From CAYQDR01 sp964416315 (GTDB lineage: Bacteria; Methylomirabilota; Methylomirabilia; Rokubacteriales; DASRDR01), in assembly GCA_964416315.1 (NCBI GenBank), contig CAYQDR010000023.1:1-47050 (forward strand): a stretch of DNA of 47,050 nt, written 5' to 3'. This document shows, piece after piece, positions 15,663 through 25,355 of the stretch; positions within the stretch are counted from its first letter, which is position 1; the number at the start of each line of letters is the position of its first letter. The notes beneath the pieces were generated by a model. The model made no database searches and was not told the DNA's origin. It was given only the letters and a program-made list of their open reading frames with translations. The translations under genes were made by a program, and so were the position numbers.

Positions 15663-16901
15663 ATGAGCACGGCGGCGCTCCGGATCGACCTGGGGCGGCT
15701 CCGTGCCGACATCGAGGCCCTCGCCCGGATCGGCGTGGACCCCGAAGGCGGCATCTCGCGCCCGGCGTGGAGCCCGGCGTTCCTCGAGGCGCAGCAGTGG
15801 CTCGTCGAGCGCTGCCGCGCGGCGGGCCTCATGACGCGCGTGGATCCGGCGGGGAACGTCGTGGGCCGGCTCGGCGACGGCGAGCCCGTGGTCCTCACGG
15901 GCTCCCACATCGACACGGTCCCGCGCGGCGGCCCCCTCGACGGGGCCCTCGGCGTCCTCGCAGGCCTCGAGTGCCTCAGGACGATCGCGGCCGCCGGCGT
16001 CCGGCCGGGCCGGGCTCTCGAGGTCGCCGCCTTCACCGACGAGGAGGGGCGCTTCTACGGCTTCTTCGGCTCGCGCGCGATGACGGGGAGCCTGGACACG
16101 GTCCTCGCCGCGCGGCTCGCCGACCCGACAGGCCTGCCGTTGCCCGAGGCGATGCGCGGCGCTGGCTTCGAGCTGGCCCGGGCCCCCGAGGCGCTGCGCG
16201 ACCCGCGGACGATCGGCGCCTACGTCGAGCTCCACATCGAGCAGGGACCTTGGCTCGAGGGGGAGGGCGTGCCGATTGGCGTCGTGGGGGGGATCGTCGG
16301 CATCCGGCGACGGCGGCTCACGTTCGTCGGCCAACCCGACCACGCCGGGACGACGCCGATGGACCGGCGCCGTGACGCCTTCCTCACGGCGGCCGAGTAC
16401 GCGACCAAGAGCCGGGAGACGGTGGTCCGCGTGGGAGCCGGCCGAAGCGTGACGACGATCGGCGTCGTCGAAGTCTGGCCGGGCGTCCCGAACATCGTCC
16501 CGGCGCGCGCCCGCCTCCTCCAGGAGATCCGCGATCCCGACCCGGCTGTGCTGGAGCGACTCGCGCGGCGGACGCTCGCGCTCGCGCGGCGCGTCGCGAA
16601 GCGGCGCGGGCTCACGCTCGAGGTCGAGGAGCTGATGCGGGCCGAGCCCGTCGGCCTCTCCCCGCGCGTCCAGGCCGTCGTCGAGGAAACGGCACGCGGG
16701 CTCGGCCTCGCCACCAAAGGGATGCCGTCGGGCGCGGGGCATGACGCCCAGATCCTCGCGGCCGTCACGGAGGCCGGGATGATCTTCATCCCGAGCCAGG
16801 GGGGGCGGAGCCACCGGCCCGACGAGTGGAGCGACTGGGGCGCCATCGAGCGCGGGGCCAACGTGCTCCTCGGCACGCTCCTGCGCCTCGCGGGAGCGTG
16901 A
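15663..16901 (+). CDS. M20-family amidohydrolase (allantoate amidohydrolase / N-carbamoyl-amino-acid hydrolase)
   Basis: A 412-residue zinc hydrolase of the AllC/HyuC group. Metal ligands of the family are visible: His82 in TGSHIDTVP, Asp93 in PLDGALG, Glu128 in TDEEGRF, His191 in ELHIEQGP and His384 in GGRSHRPDEW. The dimer-domain landmark QPDHAGTTPMDRRRDA is also present. These enzymes release ammonia and carbon dioxide from allantoate or hydrolyse N-carbamoyl amino acids; sequence reading alone does not separate the two. The ATG at 15663 follows GAGGGGGG at a proper distance; an open frame further upstream is only run-through of the transporter gene. An allantoate role would complete the ureide route encoded at 39325-45479, but the genes are far apart. 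Confidence 0.85.
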   Translation: MSTAALRIDLGRLRADIEALARIGVDPEGGISRPAWSPAFLEAQQWLVERCRAAGLMTRVDPAGNVVGRLGDGEPVVLTGSHIDTVPRGGPLDGALGVLAGLECLRTIAAAGVRPGRALEVAAFTDEEGRFYGFFGSRAMTGSLDTVLAARLADPTGLPLPEAMRGAGFELARAPEALRDPRTIGAYVELHIEQGPWLEGEGVPIGVVGGIVGIRRRRLTFVGQPDHAGTTPMDRRRDAFLTAAEYATKSRETVVRVGAGRSVTTIGVVEVWPGVPNIVPARARLLQEIRDPDPAVLERLARRTLALARRVAKRRGLTLEVEELMRAEPVGLSPRVQAVVEETARGLGLATKGMPSGAGHDAQILAAVTEAGMIFIPSQGGRSHRPDEWSDWGAIERGANVLLGTLLRLAGA

Positions 16902-16954
16902 GCCGAGCGGGGCGGTCCTCAGCCTGCCCAATACGTATCCGACCTCGGCTATGA

Positions 16955-17260
16955 TACGTACTGCCGGCCCACGCGTTCACGACCGTCCACTACCTTGCGT
17001 CCCGGGCCCGCGGGCCGCGGTTCGCCCGTCGAACCCTCGAAGACCTGCTGCGCGTCTTCGAGGTGGCCCCGGTGGACGGGGCGGTCATACGGAGCGCTCT
17101 CGACCTGGCATGGCCCGACTTCGAGGACGCCGTCTGTGCGGCCGCCGCGGTGGCGAGCGGGTGTGAGGCCATCGTGAGCCGGGACCCCGCGGGGTTTCCG
17201 GACTCCCCCGTACCGATCGTGGAACCCGAGGCCGCCATGGCTTGGTTGAGCGTCCAGTGA
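16955..17260 (+). pseudogene. N-terminally truncated PIN-domain toxin gene
   Basis: Reading from 16955, directly after an in-frame TGA, gives about 100 residues that fit the C-terminal two thirds of a PIN protein: LPAHAFTTVHYLASRA, EVAPVDGAVIRSALDLAWPD, DFEDAVCAAAAVASGCEAIV and SRDPAGFPDSPVPI. The first strand with the catalytic LDTN-type aspartate is absent, and only about 50 bases separate this from the M20 gene, so the N-terminus has been deleted rather than frameshifted. No antitoxin remains. TATGAT at 16950-16955 may be a relic of the lost operon's promoter. An internal GTG at 17063 could give a 65-residue fragment, probably without function. The rest of 16902-17387 holds only the ugd promoter. 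Confidence 0.75.
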
Positions 17261-17318
17261 GCCCGAGAGGCCTGGGCTGCAGGCGGCGTGCCAGGGGGAC
17301 GGGCGGGCTCCCGGTTCC

Positions 17319-17348
17319 TTGCTGGCGCGAGCGGCGTTCCGGTATCAT
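17319..17348 (+). promoter_or_regulatory. Candidate sigma-70 promoter of ugd
   Basis: TTGCTG (17319-17324), an 18-base spacer and TATCAT (17343-17348) lie about 40 bases before the ugd ATG. The -10 box is good, the -35 box moderate. It would start the nucleotide-sugar operon. Confidence 0.45.
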
Positions 17349-17387
17349 GAGCGTCTGCGGTCAGACTTCGACGTGAGGCGAGGGTAG

Positions 17388-18698
17388 ATGAACATCGCGG
17401 TCGTGGGCACGGGCTACGTGGGGCTCGTCACCGGGGCGGTCTTCGCCGACCTCGGGAACGACGTCGCCTGCGTGGACAAGGACGTCGCCAAGATCGACAT
17501 GCTCCGGGCGGGGCGGATGCCGATCTACGAACCCGGCCTCGAGGAGCTGGTCCACCGCAACGTCGCCGACGGCCGGCTCAGCTTCACGACGGACCTGGCC
17601 GATGCCGTCCGGCGGTCGGACATCATCTTCATCGCCGTCGGGACGCCGCCGAAGGCCTCCGGCGAGTCCGACCTCTCGGCGGTCGAGGAGGTCGCCCTCG
17701 GCATCGCCCACGCGCTCGACCGCTACAAGGTGATCGTCAACAAGTCCACCGTGCCCGTGGGCACCGGGGGGCTGGTCCGCGACATCATCCTGAAGAACCG
17801 CCGCCAGCCGGTGGAGTTCGACGTCGTCTCGAACCCCGAGTTCCTCCGCGAGGGGTCGGCGATCGAGGACACGCTCCGGCCCGACCGGATCGTCATCGGC
17901 GCGCCGAGCCAGCAGGTCGCGATGACGCTGCTCGAGCTCTACGCGCCGCTCGAGCGGCCGATGATCATCACCGACGTCCACTCGGCGGAGATGATCAAGT
18001 ACGCCTCGAACGCGTTCCTCGCGACGAAGATCTCGTTCATCAACGCGATCGCGAACCTGTGCGAGCTGGCGGGCGCCGACGTGACGCAGGTGGTGAAGGG
18101 GATGGGGCTCGACCCGCGCATCGGCCCGGCGTTCCTCCAGGCGGGGCTCGGGTACGGGGGCTCGTGCTTCCCGAAGGACACGGACTCCCTCATCCAGACG
18201 GCGTCGCAGCTCGGCTACGAACCCCGCCTCCTCCGCGCCGTCGTCCAGGTGAACCGGGAGCGGGCCCAGCGCTTCGTCGGGCTGATCCAGAAGGTGCTCG
18301 ACCCGCTGGAGGACCGCATCGTCGCGATCCTGGGGCTCGCCTTCAAGCCGAACACCGACGACATGCGCGAGGCGCGGAGCATCGAGATCGTCTCGCGCCT
18401 CGTCGAGGTCGGGGCGCGGGTCCGCGCCTACGACCCGGTGGCGATGGCGAACGCGAGGGGGCTCTTGCCCTCGGGCGTCGAGTACTGCCAGTCCTCCTAC
18501 GAGGCCGCGGCGGGGGCGGACGCGGTGGCGATCGTCACCGAGTGGAACGAGTTCAAGCTCCTGAACCTCGAGCGCCTCCGCGACGTCATGCGGCGCCCGC
18601 TCGTCTTCGACGGCCGGAACATCTACGAGCCCGAGCGGATGCGCCGTCTCGGGTTCGAGTACCACTCGATCGGCCGCAGGCCCGTCTATCCCGGCTGA
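17388..18698 (+). CDS. ugd: UDP-glucose 6-dehydrogenase
   Basis: A 436-residue enzyme that oxidises UDP-glucose to UDP-glucuronate with two NAD+. The N-terminal Rossmann fold has VVGTGYVGLVTGAVFADLG, the central helix carries KYASNAFLATKISFINA, and the catalytic cysteine is Cys260 in LGYGGSCFPKDTD. The C-terminal UDP-binding domain contains LAFKPNTDDMREA. Length is normal. The product feeds the UDP-glucuronate decarboxylase encoded next, so the pair would make UDP-xylose for surface polysaccharide. The last 78 bases of the gene are repeated twice downstream (see 18621-19116); the first copy is the one in frame. Confidence 0.96.
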   Translation: MNIAVVGTGYVGLVTGAVFADLGNDVACVDKDVAKIDMLRAGRMPIYEPGLEELVHRNVADGRLSFTTDLADAVRRSDIIFIAVGTPPKASGESDLSAVEEVALGIAHALDRYKVIVNKSTVPVGTGGLVRDIILKNRRQPVEFDVVSNPEFLREGSAIEDTLRPDRIVIGAPSQQVAMTLLELYAPLERPMIITDVHSAEMIKYASNAFLATKISFINAIANLCELAGADVTQVVKGMGLDPRIGPAFLQAGLGYGGSCFPKDTDSLIQTASQLGYEPRLLRAVVQVNRERAQRFVGLIQKVLDPLEDRIVAILGLAFKPNTDDMREARSIEIVSRLVEVGARVRAYDPVAMANARGLLPSGVEYCQSSYEAAAGADAVAIVTEWNEFKLLNLERLRDVMRRPLVFDGRNIYEPERMRRLGFEYHSIGRRPVYPG

Positions 18699-19116
18699 TC
18701 GCCATGTTCAACGACGCCGGTCACTACTGCACGGTCGACGCGCATGGGCCGGGGCGCTCCGAGCGCGGGCTTTGCCCGCGCAACCGCGGGGGAAGCTCGA
18801 AGGGGGGCGCAGCTCCCCTTCGAAGCATGATCTACGAGCCCGAGCGGATGCGCCGTCTCGGGTTCGAGTACCACTCGATCGGCCGCAGGCCCGTCTATCC
18901 CGGCTGATCGCCATGTTCAACGACGCCGGTCACTACTGCACGGTCGACGCGCATGGGCCGGGGCGCTCCGAGCGCGGGCTTTGCCCGCGCAACCGCGGGG
19001 GAAGCTCGAAGGGGGGCGCAGCTCCCCTTCGAAGCATGATCTACGAGCCCGAGCGGATGCGCCGTCTCGGGTTCGAGTACCACTCGATCGGCCGCAGGCC
19101 CGTCTATCCCGGCTGA
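18621..19116. repeat. 209-bp tandem repeat of the ugd 3' end plus spacer
   Basis: Units start at 18621, 18830 and 19039 with an exact period of 209; the third stops after 78 bases, at 19116. Each unit begins with the last 26 codons of ugd (IYEPERM to PVYPG) and its stop. The spacer holds two hairpins: GCGCGGGC-ttt-GCCCGCGC (18763-18781) and a nine-base stem around CGAAGGGG/CCCCTTCG (18797-18823). Units read identical by eye. The stretch 18699-19122 between ugd and uxs holds nothing else. Slippage, duplication or an assembly artefact are all possible. Confidence 0.9.
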
Positions 19117-19122
19117 GCCCCC

Positions 19123-20079
19123 ATGCGCGTCCTCGTGACCGGCGGAGCCGGCTTCATCGGCTCCCACCTCTCGGAGTTCCTCCTCGCGCAGGGCTGCGAG
19201 GTCGTCTGTCTCGACAACCTGCTGACCGGGACGACGGACAACATCGACCACCTGCGCTCCGACCGGTTCAGCTTCATCAAGCACGACGTCACGAATTACA
19301 TCTACGTGGCCGGCCCGCTCGACTACGTCCTCCACTTCGCGAGCCCGGCGAGCCCCGTGGACTACCAGCAGCTCCCCATCCCGACGCTGAAGGTCGGGGC
19401 CCTCGGGACGCACAAGGCCCTCGGCCTGGCCAAGGCCAAGGGGGCGCGGTTCCTCCTCGCGTCCACCTCGGAGGTCTACGGCGACCCGCTCGTCCACCCG
19501 CAGCGGGAGGACTATTGGGGGAATGTCAACCCGGTCGGCCCGCGCGGCGTGTACGACGAGGCCAAGCGCTTCGCCGAGGCGATGACGATGGCCTATCACC
19601 GCTACCACGGGGTGGACACGCGCATCGCCCGGATCTTCAACAGCCACGGCCCTCGGATGCGGATGAACGACGGCCGCGCGATCCCGAACTTCATCCGCCA
19701 GGCGCTGACCGGGGAGCCGCTCACGGTCTACGGGGACGGGTCGCAGACCCGCTCGTTCTGCTACATCGACGACCTCGTGGACGGCATCTGGCGGCTCATG
19801 CAGTCGCCCGTGCACGAGCCCGTGAACCTCGGCAACCCCCAGGAGATGACGCTCCTCGAGCTGGCCAAGCGGATCCTGCGCCTCACGGGGAGCGGGAGCC
19901 CGATCGTGTTCATGCCGCTCCCGCAGGACGATCCGCGGGTCCGCCAGCCCGACATCACGCGCGCGCGCCAGCTCCTCGGCTGGGAGCCACGCGTGGACGT
20001 GGACGAGGGCCTCCGGAAGACCATCGAGTGGTTCCGCACTCAAGTCCCCCTCTCCCCCGCCGGGGGAGAGGGTGGGTGA
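19123..20079 (+). CDS. uxs: UDP-glucuronate decarboxylase (UDP-xylose synthase)
   Basis: A 318-residue extended short-chain dehydrogenase. It has the NAD-binding VTGGAGFIGSHLSEFLL, the UXS-typical HFASPASPVDY, STSEVYGDP, the catalytic tyrosine and lysine in GVYDEAKRFAEA, and RIFNSHGPRMRMNDGR. It converts UDP-glucuronate to UDP-xylose, using the product of the preceding ugd gene. The closest alternative, dTDP-glucose dehydratase, is less likely because of the ASPASP motif. The final residues QVPLSPAGGEGG and the TGA come from a palindromic repeat and are not part of the enzyme fold. The start ATG follows directly after the tandem repeat and has no strong Shine-Dalgarno. Confidence 0.92.
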   Translation: MRVLVTGGAGFIGSHLSEFLLAQGCEVVCLDNLLTGTTDNIDHLRSDRFSFIKHDVTNYIYVAGPLDYVLHFASPASPVDYQQLPIPTLKVGALGTHKALGLAKAKGARFLLASTSEVYGDPLVHPQREDYWGNVNPVGPRGVYDEAKRFAEAMTMAYHRYHGVDTRIARIFNSHGPRMRMNDGRAIPNFIRQALTGEPLTVYGDGSQTRSFCYIDDLVDGIWRLMQSPVHEPVNLGNPQEMTLLELAKRILRLTGSGSPIVFMPLPQDDPRVRQPDITRARQLLGWEPRVDVDEGLRKTIEWFRTQVPLSPAGGEGG

Positions 20080-20087
20080 GGGGGGCT
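20046..20087. repeat. Junction palindrome, family A, copy 2
   Basis: CCCTCTCCCCC-gcc-GGGGGAGAGGG (20048-20072) is a perfect 11-base stem followed by TGGGTGAGGGGGG. It gives the C-terminal tail and stop of uxs and the ribosome-binding site of the Trm112-like gene. Confidence 0.8.
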
Positions 20088-20095
20088 TCACCCGC

Positions 20096-20272
20096 ATGAT
20101 CGACGACGAGCTGAAGGCGATTCTCGCGTGCCCGGCCTGCAAGGGCGACCTCCGCTTCGAGGAAACCCGCATCATCTGCCCCGCGTGCCGGAAGGCCTAC
20201 CCGATCCGCGACGGGATCCCGGTGATGCTGATCAACGAGGCGGAGGAGTGGACGCCGCCTCCGGGCCGCTGA
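20096..20272 (+). CDS. Trm112-family small zinc-binding protein
   Basis: A 58-residue protein with two cysteine pairs, CPACKGDL and CPACRKAY, and the closing YPIRDGIPVMLINEA that is typical of the Trm112/YcaR family. In eukaryotes and archaea Trm112 activates methyltransferases; bacterial members are small, often unstudied, and frequently sit in lipid A or polysaccharide clusters. The ATG at 20096 follows GAGGGGGG by eight bases. An in-frame ATG at 20072 lies inside the repeat and would add eight residues encoded by it. Confidence 0.88.
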   Translation: MIDDELKAILACPACKGDLRFEETRIICPACRKAYPIRDGIPVMLINEAEEWTPPPGR

Positions 20273-20285
20273 CGCCGCGGTTCTT

Positions 20286-20324
20286 CCCTCTTCCCCATGG
20301 GGGGAGAGGGTAGGGTGAGGGGGG
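20286..20324. repeat. Junction palindrome, family A, copy 3
   Basis: CCCTCTTCCCC faces GGGGGGAGAGGG across a two-base loop (one imperfect position), followed by TAGGGTGAGGGGGG. It lies between the Trm112-like gene and manC. Confidence 0.75.
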
Positions 20325-20335
20325 CCCGGACGCCC

Positions 20336-21352
20336 GTGTCCGTCTACGCGGTCATCCTCGCGGGGGGCGGCGGCGTGCGGCTCTGGCCGGCGAGCCGCCG
20401 GCGGCGCCCCAAGCAGTTCCTGGCGATCGCGCCGGGCGCGCGCTCGCTCTTCGAGGCCACGGTCGAGCGGGTCCGGCCCCTGATCCCGCTCGAGCGCCTC
20501 CTGGTCGTGACGACCGCCGGGCAGGCCGCCGCGGTGCGGGCGACCCTGCCCGCGCTCCCGGCCGCGAACCTGGTCGTGGAGCCGGTCGCCCGCAACACGG
20601 CACCCGCCATCGCGCTCGCGGCGCGGACGCTCGAGCGGGCCGGCCAGGCTGAGGCGGTGATGGCCGTGCTCCCCTCGGACCACGTCGTCACCGACGAGGC
20701 GGCGTTCCGGCGGACGCTCGAGCAGGCGATCGCCGCCGCCGCGCGGCACCTCGTCACGGTGGGGATCCGCCCCACGCGCCCCGAGACCGGCTACGGCTAC
20801 CTCGAGCTGGGGTCGCGGAGCGAGGGCGACGCCTGGGAGGTACGGCGCTTCGTCGAGAAGCCCGACCTCGCGCGCGCCCGGGAGTACCTGGCCGCGGGCC
20901 ACTACCTCTGGAACAGCGGGATGGTCTTCTTCCGGGTCGGGCGGATCCTCGAGGAGACGCGCCGCCACCTTCCGGAGGTCGTCCGGGCGGTCGACGGCCG
21001 GTACGAGGACGCCCCGGCCATCTCCCTCGACTACGGGGTCATGGAGAAGACGGCCGATATCTGGGCCGTCCGCGGGGAATTCGGCTGGAGCGACGTCGGG
21101 AGCTGGCTCGCCGTCGCCGACGTCCACCCGCCGGACGCCGCGGGCCAGGTGCGCCTCGGCGGGCCGCTCGTCGCGGTCGATGCCAAGGCGAACGTGGTGA
21201 TCGGCGACAAGCTCGTCGCGCTGGTGGGCGTGGAGGGGCTCGTCGTGATCGTCACCGAGGACGCGGTCCTCGTCATCCCGAAGGAGCGGGTGCAGGACGT
21301 GCGGGCCGTCGTCGCGCAGCTCGAGCAGCGCGGGATGGACACCTACCTGTGA
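20336..21352 (+). CDS. manC: Mannose-1-phosphate guanylyltransferase
   Basis: A 338-residue nucleotidyltransferase that makes GDP-mannose from mannose 1-phosphate and GTP. The signature LAGGGGVRLWPASRRRRPKQFL type of loop opens the protein (residues 7-28), followed by VEPVARNTAPAIALAA, VLPSDHVV, RFVEKPD and YLWNSGMVFF, all typical of ManC. It lacks the C-terminal isomerase domain of bifunctional enzymes. The GTG at 20336 is preceded by GAGGGGGG from the family A repeat; a longer frame from 20297 would start inside the repeat. With the next phosphohexomutase it would form a GDP-mannose route. Confidence 0.92.
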   Translation: MSVYAVILAGGGGVRLWPASRRRRPKQFLAIAPGARSLFEATVERVRPLIPLERLLVVTTAGQAAAVRATLPALPAANLVVEPVARNTAPAIALAARTLERAGQAEAVMAVLPSDHVVTDEAAFRRTLEQAIAAAARHLVTVGIRPTRPETGYGYLELGSRSEGDAWEVRRFVEKPDLARAREYLAAGHYLWNSGMVFFRVGRILEETRRHLPEVVRAVDGRYEDAPAISLDYGVMEKTADIWAVRGEFGWSDVGSWLAVADVHPPDAAGQVRLGGPLVAVDAKANVVIGDKLVALVGVEGLVVIVTEDAVLVIPKERVQDVRAVVAQLEQRGMDTYL

Positions 21353-21361
21353 CGGACGAGG

Positions 21362-21452
21362 AACCCTCACCCCGACCCTCTCCCCGGAAGGGAGAGGGCG
21401 GGAACACCGGAACTCCCCTCTCCCCCGTGGGGAAAGGGATAGGGTGAGGGGT
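21362..21452. repeat. Junction palindromes, family A, double copy
   Basis: Two elements in a row. The first, about 21363-21400, contains CCCTCTCCCC-ggaa-GGGAGAGGG; the second, about 21413-21452, contains CCCCTCTCCCCCGTGGGG and ends AGGGATAGGGTGAGGGGT. The second runs into the start of the phosphohexomutase gene. Confidence 0.75.
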
Positions 21453-22864
21453 GTGACCGCCATCCGCTTCGGCACGGACGGCTGGCGCGGGGTCATCGCG
21501 GAGGAGTTCACCGAGGGCAACGCCGCCATGGTCGTCCAGGCCGCCGCGGAGGCCTGGGTGGACGCGAGCGACCGCGCCCACCCGCTCGTCGTCGGCTACG
21601 ACACGCGCTTCAACTCCCGCCGCGTGGCCGATCTCGCGGCCGACATCCTCGCCGCCAACGGCTGGCGCGTCCTCCTCGCCGACCGACCCGTCCCGACGCC
21701 GGTCGTCTCGCTGGCCGTGGTCGCCCTGGGCGCGGCCGGCGGGCTCGTCGTGACCGCGAGCCACAACCCGGCGCGGTTCAACGGGATCAAGCTGAAGGCC
21801 CCGTTCGGCGGCTCGGCGCCGCCCGAGTTCACCGCCCGCGTCGAGGCGGCGCTCGGGCGGACCCCGCCGCGCCGCGCCGCGGCCGGCGACCGCGCCCGGA
21901 TCGAGCGGGTCGATCTCCTGCCGCCCTACCTCGAGCGGATCCGGGGCCGCGTGCTCGCCGACCGGCGCCCGGCGCGCCCGCTCCGGATCGTGGCCGACGC
22001 GCTCCACGGCGCGGCGGACGGCCTCTTCCGGCAGCTCGTGCCGCCGGCCTGGGGGGAGGTGCGGCTGCTCCACGAGGCGCCGGACCCGCTGTTCGGGGGT
22101 CTCCACCCCGAGCCGATCCCCCCGCACACGGACGCGCTCGCGGCGGCGGTGCGCGAAGACGGCGCGGACCTCGGGCTCGCCACGGACGGGGACGGCGACC
22201 GCCTGGGGGTCGTCGCGCCCGGCGGCCGGTACGTCTCGCCGCACACGGTGCTTGCCCTTCTCGCGCGGCACCTCGTCGAGATACGCGGCTGGCGCGGCGA
22301 GGTCGTGAAGGGGTTCGCCGTCGGCGTCCAGGTGGACCGCGTCGCCGCGCGCTTCGGGCTGCCCCTCCACGTCGTGCCGATCGGGTTCAAGCACATCGCG
22401 CCCCTCATGCAGAGCCGTGATATCCTGATTGCGGGCGAGGAATCGGGTGGCGTGGGGTTCCGCGACCACCTGCCCGAGCGTGACGGGTTGCTCAGCGCGC
22501 TCTTCGTGCTCGAGGCGGTCGTTGCCTCGGGCGCGAGCCTCGACGACCTCCTTCGCAGCCTGGAAGCCGAGGCCGGCGCGGCGGTCTACCGCCGGCGCGA
22601 CTACGCCCTCCACCCGGACCTCGGCCGGCGCCTCGTCGCGCGGCTGGACGCCGCGCCGCCCGCGCGGCTCGGCGCCCGGCGCGTCGTCCGGGCCGAGGCG
22701 CTCGACGGACGCAAGTACTGGCTGGACGACGGTGCGTGGGTGCTCGTGCGGCCCTCCGGGACGGAGCCGCTCGTGCGGGTTTACATCGAGGGGCCGACGG
22801 CGGAAGAGGTGGACGCGCTCCACGCCGAGGCCTGGAGGCTGGTGGAGGAGTTGACCGGTAGCTG

Positions 22865-22865
<1 letters not shown>
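21444..22865 (+). CDS. Phosphoglucomutase/phosphomannomutase family protein
   Basis: A 473-residue alpha-D-phosphohexomutase. It has the N-terminal FGTDGWRGVIAEEF, the phosphoserine loop TASHNPARFNGIK with Ser106, the magnesium loop DGDGDR, the sugar-binding GEESGG and the C-terminal phosphate-binding RPSGTEPLVRVY. It interconverts hexose 1- and 6-phosphates; next to manC, mannose phosphate is a plausible substrate, but glucose phosphate for UDP-glucose supply to ugd is equally possible. The start is uncertain: GTG codons at 21444 and 21453 are both inside or beside the repeat, and the conserved part begins three residues later. Its stop overlaps the lepA ATG by one base. Confidence 0.92.
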
Positions 22866-24655
<1,790 letters not shown>

Positions 24656-24659
24656 GGCC

Positions 24660-25355
24660 ATGGCGCAGCCGATCAACCACACGGAGCCGGGGGGCGTCCC
24701 GAAGGCGGTGACGCAGGTGCGGAAGAAGTCCGTCCTCCGCGAATACGTCGAGGCGATCCTCATCGCCATCCTGCTCGCGCTCCTGATCCGCACCTTCATC
24801 GTCCAGGCGTTCAAGATCCCATCGGGCTCGATGCTTCCCACGCTCCAGGTCGGGGACCACATCCTGGTGAACAAGTTCATCTACCAGGAATTTCGCATTC
24901 CCCGCCCCGGGGGTCCCTTGGTCGTCGGGTTGCGGGATCCCGCGCGCGGCGACATCATCGTCTTCAAGTACCCCCAGGACGAGCACCGCGACTTCATCAA
25001 GCGGGTGATCGCGGTCGGCGGGGAGACCGTCTTCGTCAAGGACCAGAAGGTCTTCATCAACTGCCAGCCCCCGGAGTCGACGTGCCAGGCCATCCGGGAG
25101 CCCTGGGCGTACTACGAGCAGCGGCTGGGGGCCTGGAGCGAGACGTCCGGACCGCACCGGGTCCCGCCGGGCTCCTACTTCGTCATGGGCGACAACCGGC
25201 ACAACAGCCAGGACAGCCGGTACTGGGGGTTCGTCAAGCGCGAGAAGATCAAGGGCAAGGCGTTCGTCATCTACTGGTCGTGGGACTCGGAGCGCGACGG
25301 GCTGGCGCTCTGGAAGCGGGTGCGATGGAGCCGACTGGGACACTTGATCTACTAG
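24660..25355 (+). CDS. lepB: Signal peptidase I
   Basis: A 231-residue membrane protease that removes Sec and Tat signal peptides on the outer face of the inner membrane. One N-terminal membrane helix (about 30-50) is followed by the catalytic Ser57 in KIPSGSMLPTL, the general base Lys114 in DFIKRVIAVGGE, and the later box GDNRHNSQDSRYWG. It lies four bases after lepA. A short cysteine-containing insertion (FINCQPPESTCQAI) stands between boxes D and E. Its end overlaps the next gene's likely start by 31 bases. Confidence 0.97.
   Translation: MAQPINHTEPGGVPKAVTQVRKKSVLREYVEAILIAILLALLIRTFIVQAFKIPSGSMLPTLQVGDHILVNKFIYQEFRIPRPGGPLVVGLRDPARGDIIVFKYPQDEHRDFIKRVIAVGGETVFVKDQKVFINCQPPESTCQAIREPWAYYEQRLGAWSETSGPHRVPPGSYFVMGDNRHNSQDSRYWGFVKREKIKGKAFVIYWSWDSERDGLALWKRVRWSRLGHLIY

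Noticed and set aside
18704..19116. Short ORFs beginning MFNDAGHYC in each spacer of the 209-bp repeat
   Set aside because: They consist of repeat spacer plus out-of-place ugd tail, lack ribosome-binding sites and resemble nothing known.
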